Positions 26,457-37,300 of a DNA stretch of 64,000 nt are shown one piece after another (within the stretch, counting starts at the first letter, position 1; every line of letters begins with the position of its first letter). Made by a program: the position numbers and the translations under genes. The notes below the pieces were generated by a model. The model searched no databases and was not told where the DNA came from. It was given only the letters and a program-made list of their open reading frames with translations. The DNA is from Variovorax sp. PBL-H6 (GTDB lineage Bacteria; Pseudomonadota; Gammaproteobacteria; Burkholderiales; Burkholderiaceae_C): NCBI RefSeq assembly GCF_901827155.1, contig NZ_LR594659.1, forward strand, positions 2,976,001 through 3,040,000, read 5' to 3'.

Positions 26457-27890
26457 CTAGATGACCCGGGAAAAGCGGGCGCGCTTGCGGTCGGTTTGCA
26501 GATAGCGATCGAAGACCATGGCCACGGCCCGCACGAAGAACCAGCCGGTATCGGTCACAGTGAGATCGCGCTCGGTCACCCGGACCAGTCCGTCTGCCTC
26601 GAGCTGGCGCAGGGCGTCCAGTTCGGGCGCGAAGTACTCGCTGAAGTTGATCAGGTGAGCGATGGCGACCGACTCGAAGTCCACGTACCCTTGGCACATG
26701 ATGGCCATGATCACCGTACGGCGCAGTACATCGTCGCGCGACAGCGCCAGCCCGCGCGCCACCGGCAGACGTCCCTGATCGAGAAGGTCGTAGTAGTCCT
26801 CCAGGGATTTCGCATTCTGGCTGTACGTGCTGCCGACCCTTCCGATCGCCGACACGCCGAGCGCGACCAGGTCGCAGTCCGGATGCGTGCTGTACCCCTG
26901 GAAGTTGCGGTGCAGCCGGCCCTGGCGCCTGGCGATGGCCAGGCTGTCGTCCGGCAACGCGAAATGGTCCATGCCGATGTAGACGTAGCCGGCGGCCGTG
27001 AGCGCGCGGATGGAGCGCGACAGCATCTCGATCTTCGTGGCCGCGAAGGGCAACTCGCTGGTGGCGATCCGTCGCTGCGGCTTGAACCTTTCGGGCAGAT
27101 GCGCGTAGGCGTAGAGCGCGATGCGGTCGGGCCGCAGCGCGCAAATCTGCGCGAGCGTCCGGTCGAAGGATGCGGCGGTCTGCCGCGGCAGCCCGTAGAT
27201 CAGGTCGACGTTGACGGACTGGAACTGCAGTGCGCGTGCCGATGCGACGAGATCGAAGACCTGCTGGGCAGGCTGGATGCGATGAACCGCCTGCTGGACG
27301 GCCGGGTCGAAGTCCTGGACACCGAAGCTCAGGCGATTGAAGCCGAGTCGAGCCAGGTGCGCAAGGCGGCCGGCATCGACCGTGCGCGGATCGATCTCAA
27401 TGGAGTATTCGCCGTCCGGCGCGAATGAAAAGGCATCGCGCAGCATGCGCATGAGTTCGGTCAGCTCGTCATCGCTCAGGAAGGTCGGCGTGCCGCCGCC
27501 GAGATGAAGCTGGCTCACCGGTGTCCGCGGCCCCAGGTGCGCCTGGTGAAGGGCGATCTCCTTCTCCAGGTACTGCAGGTACTCGCGCGCACGCGATTGA
27601 TGCCGGGTGATGATCTTGTTGCAGGCGCAGTAGTAGCACAGCGATGCGCAGAACGGGATGTGGACGTAGAGCGAGATCGGCGCCTTGCTTGCGCTGATGC
27701 CCAGCCTGCGCTGGCGCGCGGCATCGCCATAGTCGGCGGGGCCGAAGGCTTCCACGAAGCGGTCTGCGGTCGGATAGGAGGTGTAGCGAGGCCCGGACAC
27801 GTCGAAGCGGGCCAGCACCTCGGCAGAGATCGACTGCGCGCTTGCCGGTTCGGATGCAGTCGTGGGTGCGGGTGCCGGTGTGACAGGCAT
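26457..27890 (-). CDS. hemN: oxygen-independent coproporphyrinogen III oxidase
   Basis: 477 residues from ATG 27890. The radical-SAM cluster motif is seen in YVHIPFCASLCYYCACNK (CxxxCxxC plus the extra Cys of HemN), followed by LHLGGGTPTFL, SIEIDPRTVD and FGVQDFDPAVQQAVHRIQ, all standard for HemN. It makes protoporphyrinogen IX for heme without oxygen, needed for nitrate reductase cytochromes. The first 30 or so residues are a low-complexity Pro/Ala extension. Its start is 95 bp below the universal stress gene, so it could be read from the same FNR-controlled promoter. Confidence 0.95.
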   Translation of the reverse strand: MPVTPAPAPTTASEPASAQSISAEVLARFDVSGPRYTSYPTADRFVEAFGPADYGDAARQRRLGISASKAPISLYVHIPFCASLCYYCACNKIITRHQSRAREYLQYLEKEIALHQAHLGPRTPVSQLHLGGGTPTFLSDDELTELMRMLRDAFSFAPDGEYSIEIDPRTVDAGRLAHLARLGFNRLSFGVQDFDPAVQQAVHRIQPAQQVFDLVASARALQFQSVNVDLIYGLPRQTAASFDRTLAQICALRPDRIALYAYAHLPERFKPQRRIATSELPFAATKIEMLSRSIRALTAAGYVYIGMDHFALPDDSLAIARRQGRLHRNFQGYSTHPDCDLVALGVSAIGRVGSTYSQNAKSLEDYYDLLDQGRLPVARGLALSRDDVLRRTVIMAIMCQGYVDFESVAIAHLINFSEYFAPELDALRQLEADGLVRVTERDLTVTDTGWFFVRAVAMVFDRYLQTDRKRARFSRVI

Positions 27891-27985
27891 CGTCTCTTCC
27901 AGGTGCGCGGTCTGCAGGGTTCCACGCCCTTGCCGGGGGCTGGCCGCACGAGCGCGCGAGACAAGGCTCGTGGCCATGCCGGGCA

Positions 27986-28429
27986 TCAGCGCAGCACGAG
28001 CACGGGCACATCGGAATGTGCCAGCACCTGCGCGGTTTCGCTGCCCAGGAAGGCGCTCGTCAGCCCGGTTCGTCCGTGCGTGGCCATCACGATGAGATCG
28101 CTGCCGTACTTGCCGGATGCCTCGATGATGGAAGGCGCCACGCGGCTGGACCTGACGACGGCGGAACTGACCCGGACGCCACGGGCCTCTGCGCGCTTTT
28201 CGATTGCATCGAGCATGGCCTTGGCCTGCTCCGCGCGACGGCTCTCGATGCGGTCCAACTCTTCGGACTGGAACCTGAGCGTGCCCTCCATATGGCTCTT
28301 TGCTTGCCGCAGCACCACGGTGAGGGCCGTCAGTTCGGCCTTGTGTTCCGTGGCCAGGTCGATGGCCTTGGCCACCGCCTTGTCTGCCAGTGGGGAGCCA
28401 TCGGTGGCGACAAGAATGCGCTTGAACAT
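27986..28429 (-). CDS. universal stress protein (UspA family), first copy
   Basis: 147 residues from ATG 28429. UspA fold with the nucleotide-binding pattern: RILVATDGSPLADKAV at the start and MATHGRTGLTSAFLGSETAQVLAHSDVPVLVLR at the end (the G-2x-G-9x-G-S/T motif is present, so ATP binding is likely). A perfect FNR-type box lies 59 bp upstream. Paralogue of the gene at 62854-63297, which has the same length and the same promoter arrangement. Confidence 0.94.
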   Translation of the reverse strand: MFKRILVATDGSPLADKAVAKAIDLATEHKAELTALTVVLRQAKSHMEGTLRFQSEELDRIESRRAEQAKAMLDAIEKRAEARGVRVSSAVVRSSRVAPSIIEASGKYGSDLIVMATHGRTGLTSAFLGSETAQVLAHSDVPVLVLR

Positions 28430-28487
28430 GATCGATCTCCTGGTAGGTCGTGTCGTTCGCAGCGTAGCCCGGCGGGCCTCTGGGGAC

Positions 28488-28501
28488 TTGATCTGGATCA
28501 A
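28488..28501. promoter_or_regulatory. FNR/Anr-type box between usp and narX
   Basis: TTGATCTGGATCAA is a perfect TTGAT-N4-ATCAA site. It is 59 bp from the usp start (minus) and 57 bp from the narX start (plus), so it may drive both divergent genes. Confidence 0.82.
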
Positions 28502-28557
28502 TCAAGCATGCCGATCAGGATCGAGAATTCGGCAATCAAACGAAAGACTCACGCTCG

Positions 28558-30480
28558 ATGATCAAACCGAGGCAATGGACTCTGGGCGCCAAGCTGGCGC
28601 TGGTGGCCATGCCATTCCTGCTGGTCGCATTGGGCGCCATCGCCACGCTGGTCAACATGTCGTGGCAGATCGAGGGTGGCGCTGCCGCGGTCAACGAAGC
28701 GGGCCGGATGCGCATGCATACCTACCGGATCGTGTTGTCGGCGGGCTCGCCGGACGTGCAGGCGCTGCCGCACCAGGTGGCGGAGTTCGAGCGCAGCCTT
28801 CAGCTGCTGCGCAACGGCGACGCCGAACGGCCCCTGTTCGTGCCCTGGGACCGCATGGTGCGCGAGCGCTTCACCGTGGTCGAGCGCGACTGGATCGCCT
28901 TTCGCGGCCGCCTCGCCGACCGGGAGGCGGCCGGCGCCCCGGCCATGGGCGAGCTTGATGCCGACGCGGTTGCCTTCACCCTGGACATCGACGCATTCGT
29001 CGCCGCCATCGAAGACCACCTGTCACACTGGACCGCGCTGATGCATCTGCTGCAGGTCGCCATGATGGGCATCGCCCTCGTTGCCGCGGCGGTGCTCGTT
29101 CATACGGGTTATCGCTTCGTCCTGGAGCCGCTGAGCCTGCTCAAGGAGGCGATTCGCCGCCTGCAGGCCGGCGATCTCGGCGGCCGTGTCGCGCGCACCA
29201 GCACGGACGAGTTCGGAATGCTGGCGGAGGGGTTCAACGACATGGCCGAGCAACTGCAGTCCATGTACCGCGACCTGGAGAGCCGGGTGCGGGAGAAGAC
29301 GGCCCTGCTGGAGCAAGAGCGGGGCCGCCTGGAGTGCCTCTACGAGGTCACGACGCTGACCGCCCGGGCCGCGACGCTCGACGAGCTGGCACACGGCTTT
29401 ACCGAAAGCATCGCCCGCATCGCCCATGCGGACGGCGTGGCCCTGCGCTGGTCCGACGAGGCGAACCGCCGCTACCTGATGCTGGCCTCGCAGGGCCTGC
29501 CCCAGGCCATGACGGATGCCGAGCTTTGCGTGACGGCCGGCGACTGTCATTGCGGTTCGGCGCCGGTTTCATCGGGCGCGCGCGTGATACCGATTCGGAC
29601 CATGCAGCCCATGCGGATGCAGCATTGCGCGCAGGCGGGCTTCGAGACCGTGGTCACCATACCGATCCGGCTGCACGAGCGCCTGATGGGCGAGGTCGAC
29701 CTGTTCTTCCACGCCCGTATCACGATCTCGGAGGCGGAGCGTTCGCTGCTGGAATCGCTCACAGTTCACCTCGCGGGGGCCATGGAGAATCTTCGGCTGA
29801 ATTCGCTGGAGCTGGAGGCCGCGGTCTCGCAGGAGCGAGGTCTTCTCGCGCGCGAGTTGCACGACTCCATCGCCCAGTCGCTTGCCTTCCTGAAGATCCA
29901 GGTCCAGCTCATGCGGGATGCGCTCGCCGACGGCGACGCCTCGCAGGTCCAGCACGTCCTGGGCGAGATCGACGAGGGCGTGCGCGAGAGCTATGGCGAT
30001 GTGCGCGAGCTCCTGATGCATTTCCGCACCCGGACCAACAACGAAGACATCGAGCCGGCGCTTCTCACCACGCTGCGCAAGTTCGAGCACCAGAGCGGAT
30101 TGAAGGCCAGCCTCCGGATGCAAGGGCACGGCATGCCCTTGCTCCCGGACACGCAGATCCAGGTGCTCCACATCGTGCAGGAGGCGCTGTCGAATGTTCG
30201 CAAGCACGCCCAAGCCAGCCAGGTGTGGCTGGACGTGCAGCAGGCGCCGCAATGGCGGCTCGAGGTGCGCGACGATGGCCTCGGGCTTGCCGAAGGCGAG
30301 GACGGGCCCGACGAGACCCACGTGGGCATGCGCATCATGGCCGAGCGTGCCGAGCGCCTGGGTGCGCAGCTCGAGGTGATGTCCTTGCCCGGCCGAGGCA
30401 CCTCCGTCGTCCTGACACTGCCGATGCCGTCCGGCCCCGCCGCACAGCCGGCAGCGGCGCCGCAACTTCGCCTCGCCTGA
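28558..30480 (+). CDS. narX: nitrate/nitrite sensor histidine kinase NarX
   Basis: 640 residues. Two membrane helices (about 13-33 and 165-185) flank a periplasmic four-helix sensor with the NarX P-box (NEAGRMRMHTYR, 46-57). A HAMP domain (about 186-240) and a GAF-like domain with a cysteine cluster (Cys324, 330, 332, 357) lead to the HisKA_3 box ARELHDSIAQSLAF (His435) and a HATPase ending. This is the sensor that phosphorylates NarL on nitrate. narL starts six bases after its stop. An FNR-type box lies upstream. Confidence 0.95.
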   Translation: MIKPRQWTLGAKLALVAMPFLLVALGAIATLVNMSWQIEGGAAAVNEAGRMRMHTYRIVLSAGSPDVQALPHQVAEFERSLQLLRNGDAERPLFVPWDRMVRERFTVVERDWIAFRGRLADREAAGAPAMGELDADAVAFTLDIDAFVAAIEDHLSHWTALMHLLQVAMMGIALVAAAVLVHTGYRFVLEPLSLLKEAIRRLQAGDLGGRVARTSTDEFGMLAEGFNDMAEQLQSMYRDLESRVREKTALLEQERGRLECLYEVTTLTARAATLDELAHGFTESIARIAHADGVALRWSDEANRRYLMLASQGLPQAMTDAELCVTAGDCHCGSAPVSSGARVIPIRTMQPMRMQHCAQAGFETVVTIPIRLHERLMGEVDLFFHARITISEAERSLLESLTVHLAGAMENLRLNSLELEAAVSQERGLLARELHDSIAQSLAFLKIQVQLMRDALADGDASQVQHVLGEIDEGVRESYGDVRELLMHFRTRTNNEDIEPALLTTLRKFEHQSGLKASLRMQGHGMPLLPDTQIQVLHIVQEALSNVRKHAQASQVWLDVQQAPQWRLEVRDDGLGLAEGEDGPDETHVGMRIMAERAERLGAQLEVMSLPGRGTSVVLTLPMPSGPAAQPAAAPQLRLA

Positions 30481-30486
30481 TCCCCC

Positions 30487-31170
30487 ATGAACCCTCTCCC
30501 GATGAAGATCCGAATCCTGGTGGTGGACGACCACACGCTGTTTCGGCGCGGACTGACCGCACTGCTGAATCGCGATCCGGGCTTCGAGGTCGTCGGCGAC
30601 GCCGGCGACGCCGGGGAAGCCCAGCGCCGCGCCGAGGAACTGAAGCCCGACCTGATCCTCCTGGACAACCATTTGCCGGGCGTCACCGGCGTCGATGCCT
30701 TGCCGGCGCTGCGCGAGGCCGTGCCTGCGGCACGGGTGCTGATGCTCACGGTCAGCGAGGACGAAGGCGACCTCGCGGGCGCCCTGCGTGCGGGCGCGAG
30801 CGGCTACCTGCTCAAGACCATCGAGGGCGACGCACTGGCCGCAGCCATCCGGCGCGTGATGCGCGGGGAGAGCATCGTGGCCGAGGAGATGACCGGCAAG
30901 CTGGTGGCGGCCTACCGCGATGCCGCCGCACCGCGGCCCGCAAAGGCCGCAGAACCTGCAGCCGCGGCGTCGCCGCTCGACGCGCTGTCGCCGCGCGAGC
31001 AGGACATCCTGCGCGGCATCGCGAGCGGCCAGGGCAACAAGGAGATCGCACGCTCGCTGGGCATCGCCGAGACCACGGTGAAGATCCATGTCCAGCACAT
31101 CCTGCGCAAGCTCGACGTGAGCTCGCGCGTGCATGCCGCCGTTATCGCGGTCGAGCGCGGCCTGGGTTGA
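30487..31170 (+). CDS. narL: response regulator NarL
   Basis: 227 residues. Receiver domain (acidic pair in LVVDDHTLFRRGL, Asp60 in LILLDNHLPG, Lys in YLLKTIEGD) and C-terminal LuxR/FixJ helix-turn-helix (LSPREQDILRGIASGQGNKEIARSLGIAETTVKIHVQHILRKL in pieces). Translation can begin at ATG 30487 or five codons later. Partner of NarX directly upstream; likely target is the narK promoter 165 bp downstream. Confidence 0.95.
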   Translation: MNPLPMKIRILVVDDHTLFRRGLTALLNRDPGFEVVGDAGDAGEAQRRAEELKPDLILLDNHLPGVTGVDALPALREAVPAARVLMLTVSEDEGDLAGALRAGASGYLLKTIEGDALAAAIRRVMRGESIVAEEMTGKLVAAYRDAAAPRPAKAAEPAAAASPLDALSPREQDILRGIASGQGNKEIARSLGIAETTVKIHVQHILRKLDVSSRVHAAVIAVERGLG

Positions 31171-31334
31171 TCCAGCGCAAGTCCGCGCCGTTTTCCCATT
31201 CGACTAGTTCTTCATGAGGATGCCGGCGCCCGGCCGCATCGTTCTTGTAGCGCCCCGCAGTCCTACCACGGAAGGATGTCGCCAGGTGCCGGCATTTCCT
31301 ACAGTCGATCCATGATCAACGAGCGGACTTCGTC

Positions 31335-32624
31335 ATGAGCAAGAAGAGCCAGGCCCTGGCCGTCCTGATGGTCAGCACGCTGGCATTCACCGTGTGCTTC
31401 ATGGTGTGGATGATGTTCGGCGTGATCGGCATCCCGATCAAGAAGGCGCTGGGCCTCAACGCCACCGAGTTCGGCCTGCTGACCGCCATGCCGGTGCTCA
31501 CGGGCTCGCTGGTCCGCGTGCCACTGGGCATCTGGACCGACAAGTTCGGGGGCCGCATCGTGATGGTCCTGCTGATGGCGCTCACCGTGCCTGCCATCTG
31601 GCTCATGAGCTATGCGACGGCGTACTGGCACTTCCTGGTCATCGGCCTGTTCGTCGGCCTGGCCGGCGGCTCGTTCTCGGTGGGCACGCCGTACGTGGCG
31701 CGCTGGTTCCCGAAGAATCGCCAGGGCTTCGCGATGGGCGTGTACGGCGCCGGCAACTCCGGCGCGGCGGTCAACAAGTTCATCGCGCCGGCGCTCGTGG
31801 TCGCCTTCGGATGGGCCATGGTGCCGCAGGTGTATGCGGCCGTCATGCTCGGCACCCTGCTGCTGTTCTGGGTGTTCAGCGCGAGCGATCCGGCGCACCT
31901 GGTGCCGAGTCATACGCGCTTTTCGGATCAGCTGCGCGCGCTGAAGGAGCCCAAGGTCGTCAAGTACTGCCAGTACTACAGCATCGTGTTCGGCGGCTAC
32001 GTTGCGCTGAGCCTGTGGATGGTGCAGTACTACATCGGCGAGTTCGGGCTCGACATCCGCACCGCGGCGCTGCTGGCTGCCTGCTTCTCGCTGCCGGGCG
32101 GTGTGCTGCGGGCCGTCGGCGGCTGGCTGAGCGACAAGTACGGCGCGCATTCGGTCACCTGGTGGGTGATGTGGGTGAGCTGGATCTGCCTGTTCCTCCT
32201 GAGCTATCCGCAGACCGAGTTCACCATCGCCACGCTCGCGGGCCCCAAGACCTTCCACATCGGCCTGAACGTCTACGCCTTCACCGGGCTGATGTTCCTG
32301 CTCGGCATCGCCTTCGCCTTCGGCAAGGCCTCGGTGTTCAAGTACATCGCGGACGACTACCCCGAGAACATCGGAACCATCAGCGGCATTGTCGGCCTGG
32401 CCGGCGGGCTGGGTGGCTTCGTGCTGCCGATCCTGTTCGGCGTGCTGGTGGATCTCACCGGCGTCCGCTCCAGCGCCTTCATGCTGATGTACGGCGTGGT
32501 CTGGGTCTCGCTGATCTGGATGTACTGGACCGAGGTGCGCGGCACCGAGGTCCTGGGCCGGCGCGCCCACGCCTTCCGCCTCGGCGGCTCGTCCGCTTCC
32601 CCCTCCTTGCAGGAACCCGCATGA
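31335..32624 (+). CDS. narK1: nitrate/nitrite transporter NarK, type 1
   Basis: 429 residues, about 12 membrane helices of the major facilitator superfamily. The nitrate-porter signature is present in both halves (GLFVGLAGGSFSVGTPYVARWFP and GIVGLAGGLGGFVLPILFG), with the substrate-binding arginines expected in helices 2 and 8. Type 1 proteins are thought to bring nitrate in with protons. It is the first gene of the nitrate reductase operon and overlaps narK2 (ATGA). Its 164-bp leader holds no strong ribosome site or clear FNR box that I can see. Confidence 0.94.
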   Translation: MSKKSQALAVLMVSTLAFTVCFMVWMMFGVIGIPIKKALGLNATEFGLLTAMPVLTGSLVRVPLGIWTDKFGGRIVMVLLMALTVPAIWLMSYATAYWHFLVIGLFVGLAGGSFSVGTPYVARWFPKNRQGFAMGVYGAGNSGAAVNKFIAPALVVAFGWAMVPQVYAAVMLGTLLLFWVFSASDPAHLVPSHTRFSDQLRALKEPKVVKYCQYYSIVFGGYVALSLWMVQYYIGEFGLDIRTAALLAACFSLPGGVLRAVGGWLSDKYGAHSVTWWVMWVSWICLFLLSYPQTEFTIATLAGPKTFHIGLNVYAFTGLMFLLGIAFAFGKASVFKYIADDYPENIGTISGIVGLAGGLGGFVLPILFGVLVDLTGVRSSAFMLMYGVVWVSLIWMYWTEVRGTEVLGRRAHAFRLGGSSASPSLQEPA

Positions 32625-34273
32625 CCACCACCATCGACATCAAGGGGCCGTTGCCGCCCTCGAACGACACCGACGTCGCCGACTGGCGACCCGAGGACGA
32701 GGCCTTCTGGGCGTCCACCGGCCGCCGCATCGCCTACCGCAACCTCTGGATCTCGGTGCCCAGCCTGTTGTGCGGCTTCGCGGTCTGGGGCATGTGGGGA
32801 ATCATCACGGTCCAGATGCTGAACCTGGGATTTCCGTTCAGCCAGGCCGAGCTGTTCTCGCTGACGGCGATCTCCGGCCTCGCCGGCGCCACGATGCGGA
32901 TACCGGCCTCGTTCCTGATCCGCCTGGCGGGCGGGCGCAACACCATCTTCCTGACCACCGCCATGTTGCTGGCCCCGGCCATCGGCACCGGCATCGTGCT
33001 GCAGCACAAGGACTGGCCGCTGTGGTCCTTCCAACTGATGGCGCTGTGGTCGGGCGTGGGCGGCGGAAACTTCGCGAGCTCGATGTCCAACATCAGCACC
33101 TTCTTTCCCAAGCGGCTGCAGGGTACCGCCCTGGGGCTGAATGCCGGGTTGGGCAACTTCGGGGTGACGAGCATGCAGATCGTCATTCCGCTGGTCATGA
33201 CCGTCGGGCTGTTCGGTGGGTTCGGCGGCGAGCCGATGACGCTGGTCAAGGACAGCGGCTGGATCTTCGGCAAGATCCCCGCCGGCACGCCCACCTGGAT
33301 CCAGAACGCCGGCTTTGCCTGGCTGCTGTCGCTGGTGCCGCTGGCCGCCTTGTGCTGGTTCGGCATGAACAACCTGAAGACCGTGTCGCCGAACACGGGC
33401 GGCGCAATCGCCGCCTTCCTCAAGATCATCTGGCTCTACACGCTGTCCTTCGTGCCGGCCGGCGTCGGCCTGTACCTGTACCTGCCGGCGCCGACCGGGC
33501 TCGGCGTGCTGAACATGTGGCTCGCCATGCCGCTGATCATCGTCAGCACGCTGCTGGTGCTCAAGCTCACGGCCTTCGGCCCGATGAAGGAGAGCATCGC
33601 CAAGCAGTTCGAGATCTTCCGCAACCGGCACACCTGGGCGCTGACGCTGCTGTACATGGTGACCTTCGGCTCGTTCATCGGGTTCTCGATGGCGCTGCCG
33701 CTGGCCATCACGGTGATCTTCGGCGTGAGCCACGTGCCGGACGCGTCGGGTGTGATGCAGCACGTACTGAAGAACCCCAATGCGCCCTCGGCGCTCACCT
33801 ATGCCTGGATCGGGCCCTTCATCGGTGCGGCGGTGCGGCCGTTGGGCGGCTGGATCTCCGACCGGATCGGCGGCTCGATCGTCACCCAGATCATCTCGGC
33901 GCTGATGGTGGTGGCCTCGGCGGCGGTGGGCTACGTGATGCTGCTGGCCTACCGCTCGGCGGCGCCCGAGCAGTACTTCCTGATCTTCATGGTGCTGTTC
34001 GTGGTGCTCTTCACCGCCAGCGGCATCGGCAACGGCTCGACCTTCCGCACCATCGGCGTGATCTTCGACCGGCAGCAGGCCGGCCCGGTGCTGGGCTGGA
34101 CCTCGGCCGTCGCGGCCTACGGGGCCTTCATCGCGCCGGTGGTGATCGGCGCCCAGATCAAGGCCGCCACGCCCCAACTCGCCATGTACGGCTTCGCGGC
34201 GTTCTACGCCCTGTGCCTCGTTCTCAACTGGTGGTTCTACCTGCGCGGCAAAGCGTACGTGAAGAACCCCTGA
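32621..34273 (+). CDS. narK2: nitrate/nitrite antiporter NarK, type 2
   Basis: 550 residues from ATG 32621. Major facilitator protein with a longer N-terminus (WRPEDEAFWASTGRRIAYRNLWISVPSLL) and a larger central loop than narK1. Signature segments are GGGNFASSMSNISTFFPKRLQGTALGLNAGLGNFGV and GSFIGFSMALPLAI. Type 2 proteins exchange nitrate for nitrite. In many denitrifiers types 1 and 2 are fused in one protein; here they are separate genes overlapping by four bases. narG follows after 27 bp. Confidence 0.94.
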   Translation: MTTTIDIKGPLPPSNDTDVADWRPEDEAFWASTGRRIAYRNLWISVPSLLCGFAVWGMWGIITVQMLNLGFPFSQAELFSLTAISGLAGATMRIPASFLIRLAGGRNTIFLTTAMLLAPAIGTGIVLQHKDWPLWSFQLMALWSGVGGGNFASSMSNISTFFPKRLQGTALGLNAGLGNFGVTSMQIVIPLVMTVGLFGGFGGEPMTLVKDSGWIFGKIPAGTPTWIQNAGFAWLLSLVPLAALCWFGMNNLKTVSPNTGGAIAAFLKIIWLYTLSFVPAGVGLYLYLPAPTGLGVLNMWLAMPLIIVSTLLVLKLTAFGPMKESIAKQFEIFRNRHTWALTLLYMVTFGSFIGFSMALPLAITVIFGVSHVPDASGVMQHVLKNPNAPSALTYAWIGPFIGAAVRPLGGWISDRIGGSIVTQIISALMVVASAAVGYVMLLAYRSAAPEQYFLIFMVLFVVLFTASGIGNGSTFRTIGVIFDRQQAGPVLGWTSAVAAYGAFIAPVVIGAQIKAATPQLAMYGFAAFYALCLVLNWWFYLRGKAYVKNP

Positions 34274-34300
34274 GCCCAGACCTTTCCGGAGCCCAACCCC

Positions 34301-37300
34301 ATGAGCCATTTCCTGGACCGACTCAGCTACTTCAGCCAGCCGCGGGAATCCTTTTCCGACGGCCACGGCGTTACCACCGGCGAAGACCGCACGTGGGAAG
34401 ACGCCTACCGCAACCGCTGGGCGCACGACAAGATCGTGCGCTCCACCCACGGCGTGAACTGCACCGGTTCGTGCTCGTGGAAGATCTATGTCAAGGGCGG
34501 CATCGTTACCTGGGAAACCCAGCAGACCGACTACCCGCGCACCCGCTGGGACATGCCCAACCACGAGCCGCGCGGCTGCGCGCGCGGCGCCAGCTACAGC
34601 TGGTACCTGTACAGCGCCAACCGTGTCAAGTACCCGATGGTGCGCGGCAGGTTGCTCAAGAGCTGGCGCGAGGCGCGCATTGCGCACGACCCCGTCGGCG
34701 CGTGGGCCTCGATCGTCGAGGACGACGCCAAGCGGCGCGACTACCAGCAGGTGAGGGGGCTCGGCGGCTTCGTGCGCTCGTCGTGGGACGAGGTCAACGA
34801 GATCGTCGCAGCCGCCAACGTGTACACGATCAGGAAGCACGGGCCGGACCGCGTCATCGGCTTCTCGCCGATTCCGGCGATGTCGATGATCAGCTATGCC
34901 GCGGGCAGCCGCTACCTCAGCCTGATCGGCGGCGTGTGCATGAGCTTCTACGACTGGTACTGCGACCTGCCGCCCGCCAGTCCGCAGGTCTGGGGCGAGC
35001 AGACCGACGTGCCCGAATCGGCCGACTGGTACAACTCCAGCTTCATCATCGCCTGGGGCTCCAACGTGCCGCAGACGCGCACGCCCGACGCGCACTTCTT
35101 CACCGAGGTGCGCTACAAGGGCGCGAAGACGGTGGCGGTGACGCCGGACTATTCCGAGGTCGCCAAGCTGGCGGACATCTGGATGCATCCGAAGCAGGGC
35201 ACCGACGCGGCGGTCGCGATGGCGATGGGCCACGTGATCCTGAAGGAGTTCTACTTTCCCGACGCAGGCCGCGAGCGCAGCGCCTACTTCGACGACTACG
35301 TGCGCCGCTACACCGACATGCCGATGCTGGTGATGCTCAAGGAGCACACCTTGCCCAGCGGCGAAGTCGTCATGGTGCCCGACCGCTATGTCCGGGCATC
35401 GGATTTCAACGGCAAGCTCGGCCAGGCCAACAACCCGGAATGGAAGACCGTCGCCTTCGACCAAGAGGGCAGGGTGGTGCTGCCGAACGGCGCGATCGGA
35501 TTCCGCTGGGGGCCGGACGGCCGCGCCGACGAAGGCCAGTGGAACCTCGAGGCCAAGGAAGCGCGCCACTGCAAGGAGGTCAAGCTCAAGCTCTCGGTGC
35601 TCGAAGGCGGCACGCCGAGCACCGAGACGGCCCGCGTCGGCTTCCCGTACTTCGGCGGCATCGCCAGCGAGCACTTTCCCCACAACGAGCAGACCGACGT
35701 GCTGGTGCGCACTGTGCCGGTCAGGCGTATCGCGCTCGGAAAGGCCGGCGAGCAGCGCGATGCGTGGGTGGCGACGGTCTTCGACCTGCAGGTGGCCAAC
35801 TACGGCGTGGCGCGCGGCCTCGATGGCGAGCTGGCGGCCACCAGCTTCGACGACGACACCCCCTACACGCCGGCCTGGCAGGAGCGCATCACCGGCACGC
35901 CCCGCGCGCAGCTGATCACGGTGGCGCGCCAGTTTGCCGAGAACGCGCACAAGACGCAGGGCAAGTCGATGGTGATCATCGGCGCGGCGATGAACCACTG
36001 GTACCACAGCGACATGAACTATCGCGGCGTCATCAACATGCTGATGATGTGCGGCTGCATCGGCAAGAGCGGCGGCGGCTGGTCGCACTACGTGGGGCAG
36101 GAGAAGCTGCGACCGCAGACCGGCTGGACCGCGCTGGCCTTCGCGCTCGATTGGGTGCGGCCGCCGCGCCAGATGAACAGCACCAGCTTCTTCTACGCAC
36201 ACACCGACCAGTGGCGCTACGAGAAGCTGGGCGTGGAGGAAGTGCTCTCGCCGCTCGCCGACAAGAAGGCGTATGCGGGCAGCATGATCGACTACAACGT
36301 GCGTGCCGAACGCATGGGATGGCTGCCGAGCGCGCCGCAGCTGCAGACCAATCCGCTGCAGGTGGTGCGCGACGCGCAGGCCGCGGGTGTCGATCCGAAG
36401 GACTACGCCGTCCAGGCGCTGAAGGACGGCTCGCTCAAGATGAGCTGCACCGACCCCGACCACCCGGACAACTGGCCGCGCAACATGTTCGTGTGGCGTT
36501 CCAACATCCTGGGCTCCAGCGGCAAGGGGCACGAGTATTTCCTCAAGCACCTGCTCGGCACGAGCAACGGCGTGCAGGGGAAGGACCTTGGCGCCGAGGA
36601 TGCCAAGCCCCAGGAAGTCGTGTGGCATGACAAGGCACCTGAAGGCAAGCTCGACCTGCTGGTGACACTCGACTTCCGCATGAGCACCACCTGCCTTTAC
36701 AGCGACATCGTGCTGCCCACGGCCACCTGGTACGAGAAGAACGACCTCAACACCAGCGACATGCATCCTTTCATCCATCCGCTTTCCACCGCGGTGGACC
36801 CCGCCTGGCAATCGCGCAGCGACTGGGACATCTACAAGGGTTTCGCCAAGAAGTTCAGCGAGGTCTGCGTCGGCCATCTGGGGGTCGAGCGCGAACTGGT
36901 GCTGACGCCGCTGATGCACGACAGCCCCTCGGAACTGGCCCAGCCCTTCGAGGTTCGCGACTGGAAGCGCGGAGAGTGCGAGCTGGTGCCGGGAAAGACC
37001 GCCCCCACCCTGCAGGTGGTCGAGCGCGACTACCCCAACGTCTACAAGCGCTTCACCGCGCTGGGGCCGCTGATGGGCAAGGCCGGCAACGGCGGCAAGG
37101 GGATCGGCTGGAATACGCAGGCCGAGGTGAAGCAGCTCGGCGAGCTCTCCGGCTTCGTCACCGAGCCCGGCGTGACCTGCGGGATGCCGAAGATCGAGAC
37201 CGACATCGACGCCGCCGAGGTGGTGCTGATGCTGGCGCCCGAGACCAACGGCCAGGTGGCAGTCAAGGCCTGGGAGGCATTGGGCAAGCAGACCGGGCGC

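Noticed and set aside
31167..31180. TTGATCCAGCGCAA as an FNR box for narK1
   Set aside because: The right half-site matches only three of five bases, it overlaps the narL stop, and it is about 155 bp from the narK1 start.
32770..36630. Plus-strand open frame of 1286 codons overlapping narK2 and narG
   Set aside because: Out-of-frame reading of narK2 and narG with no recognisable domain.
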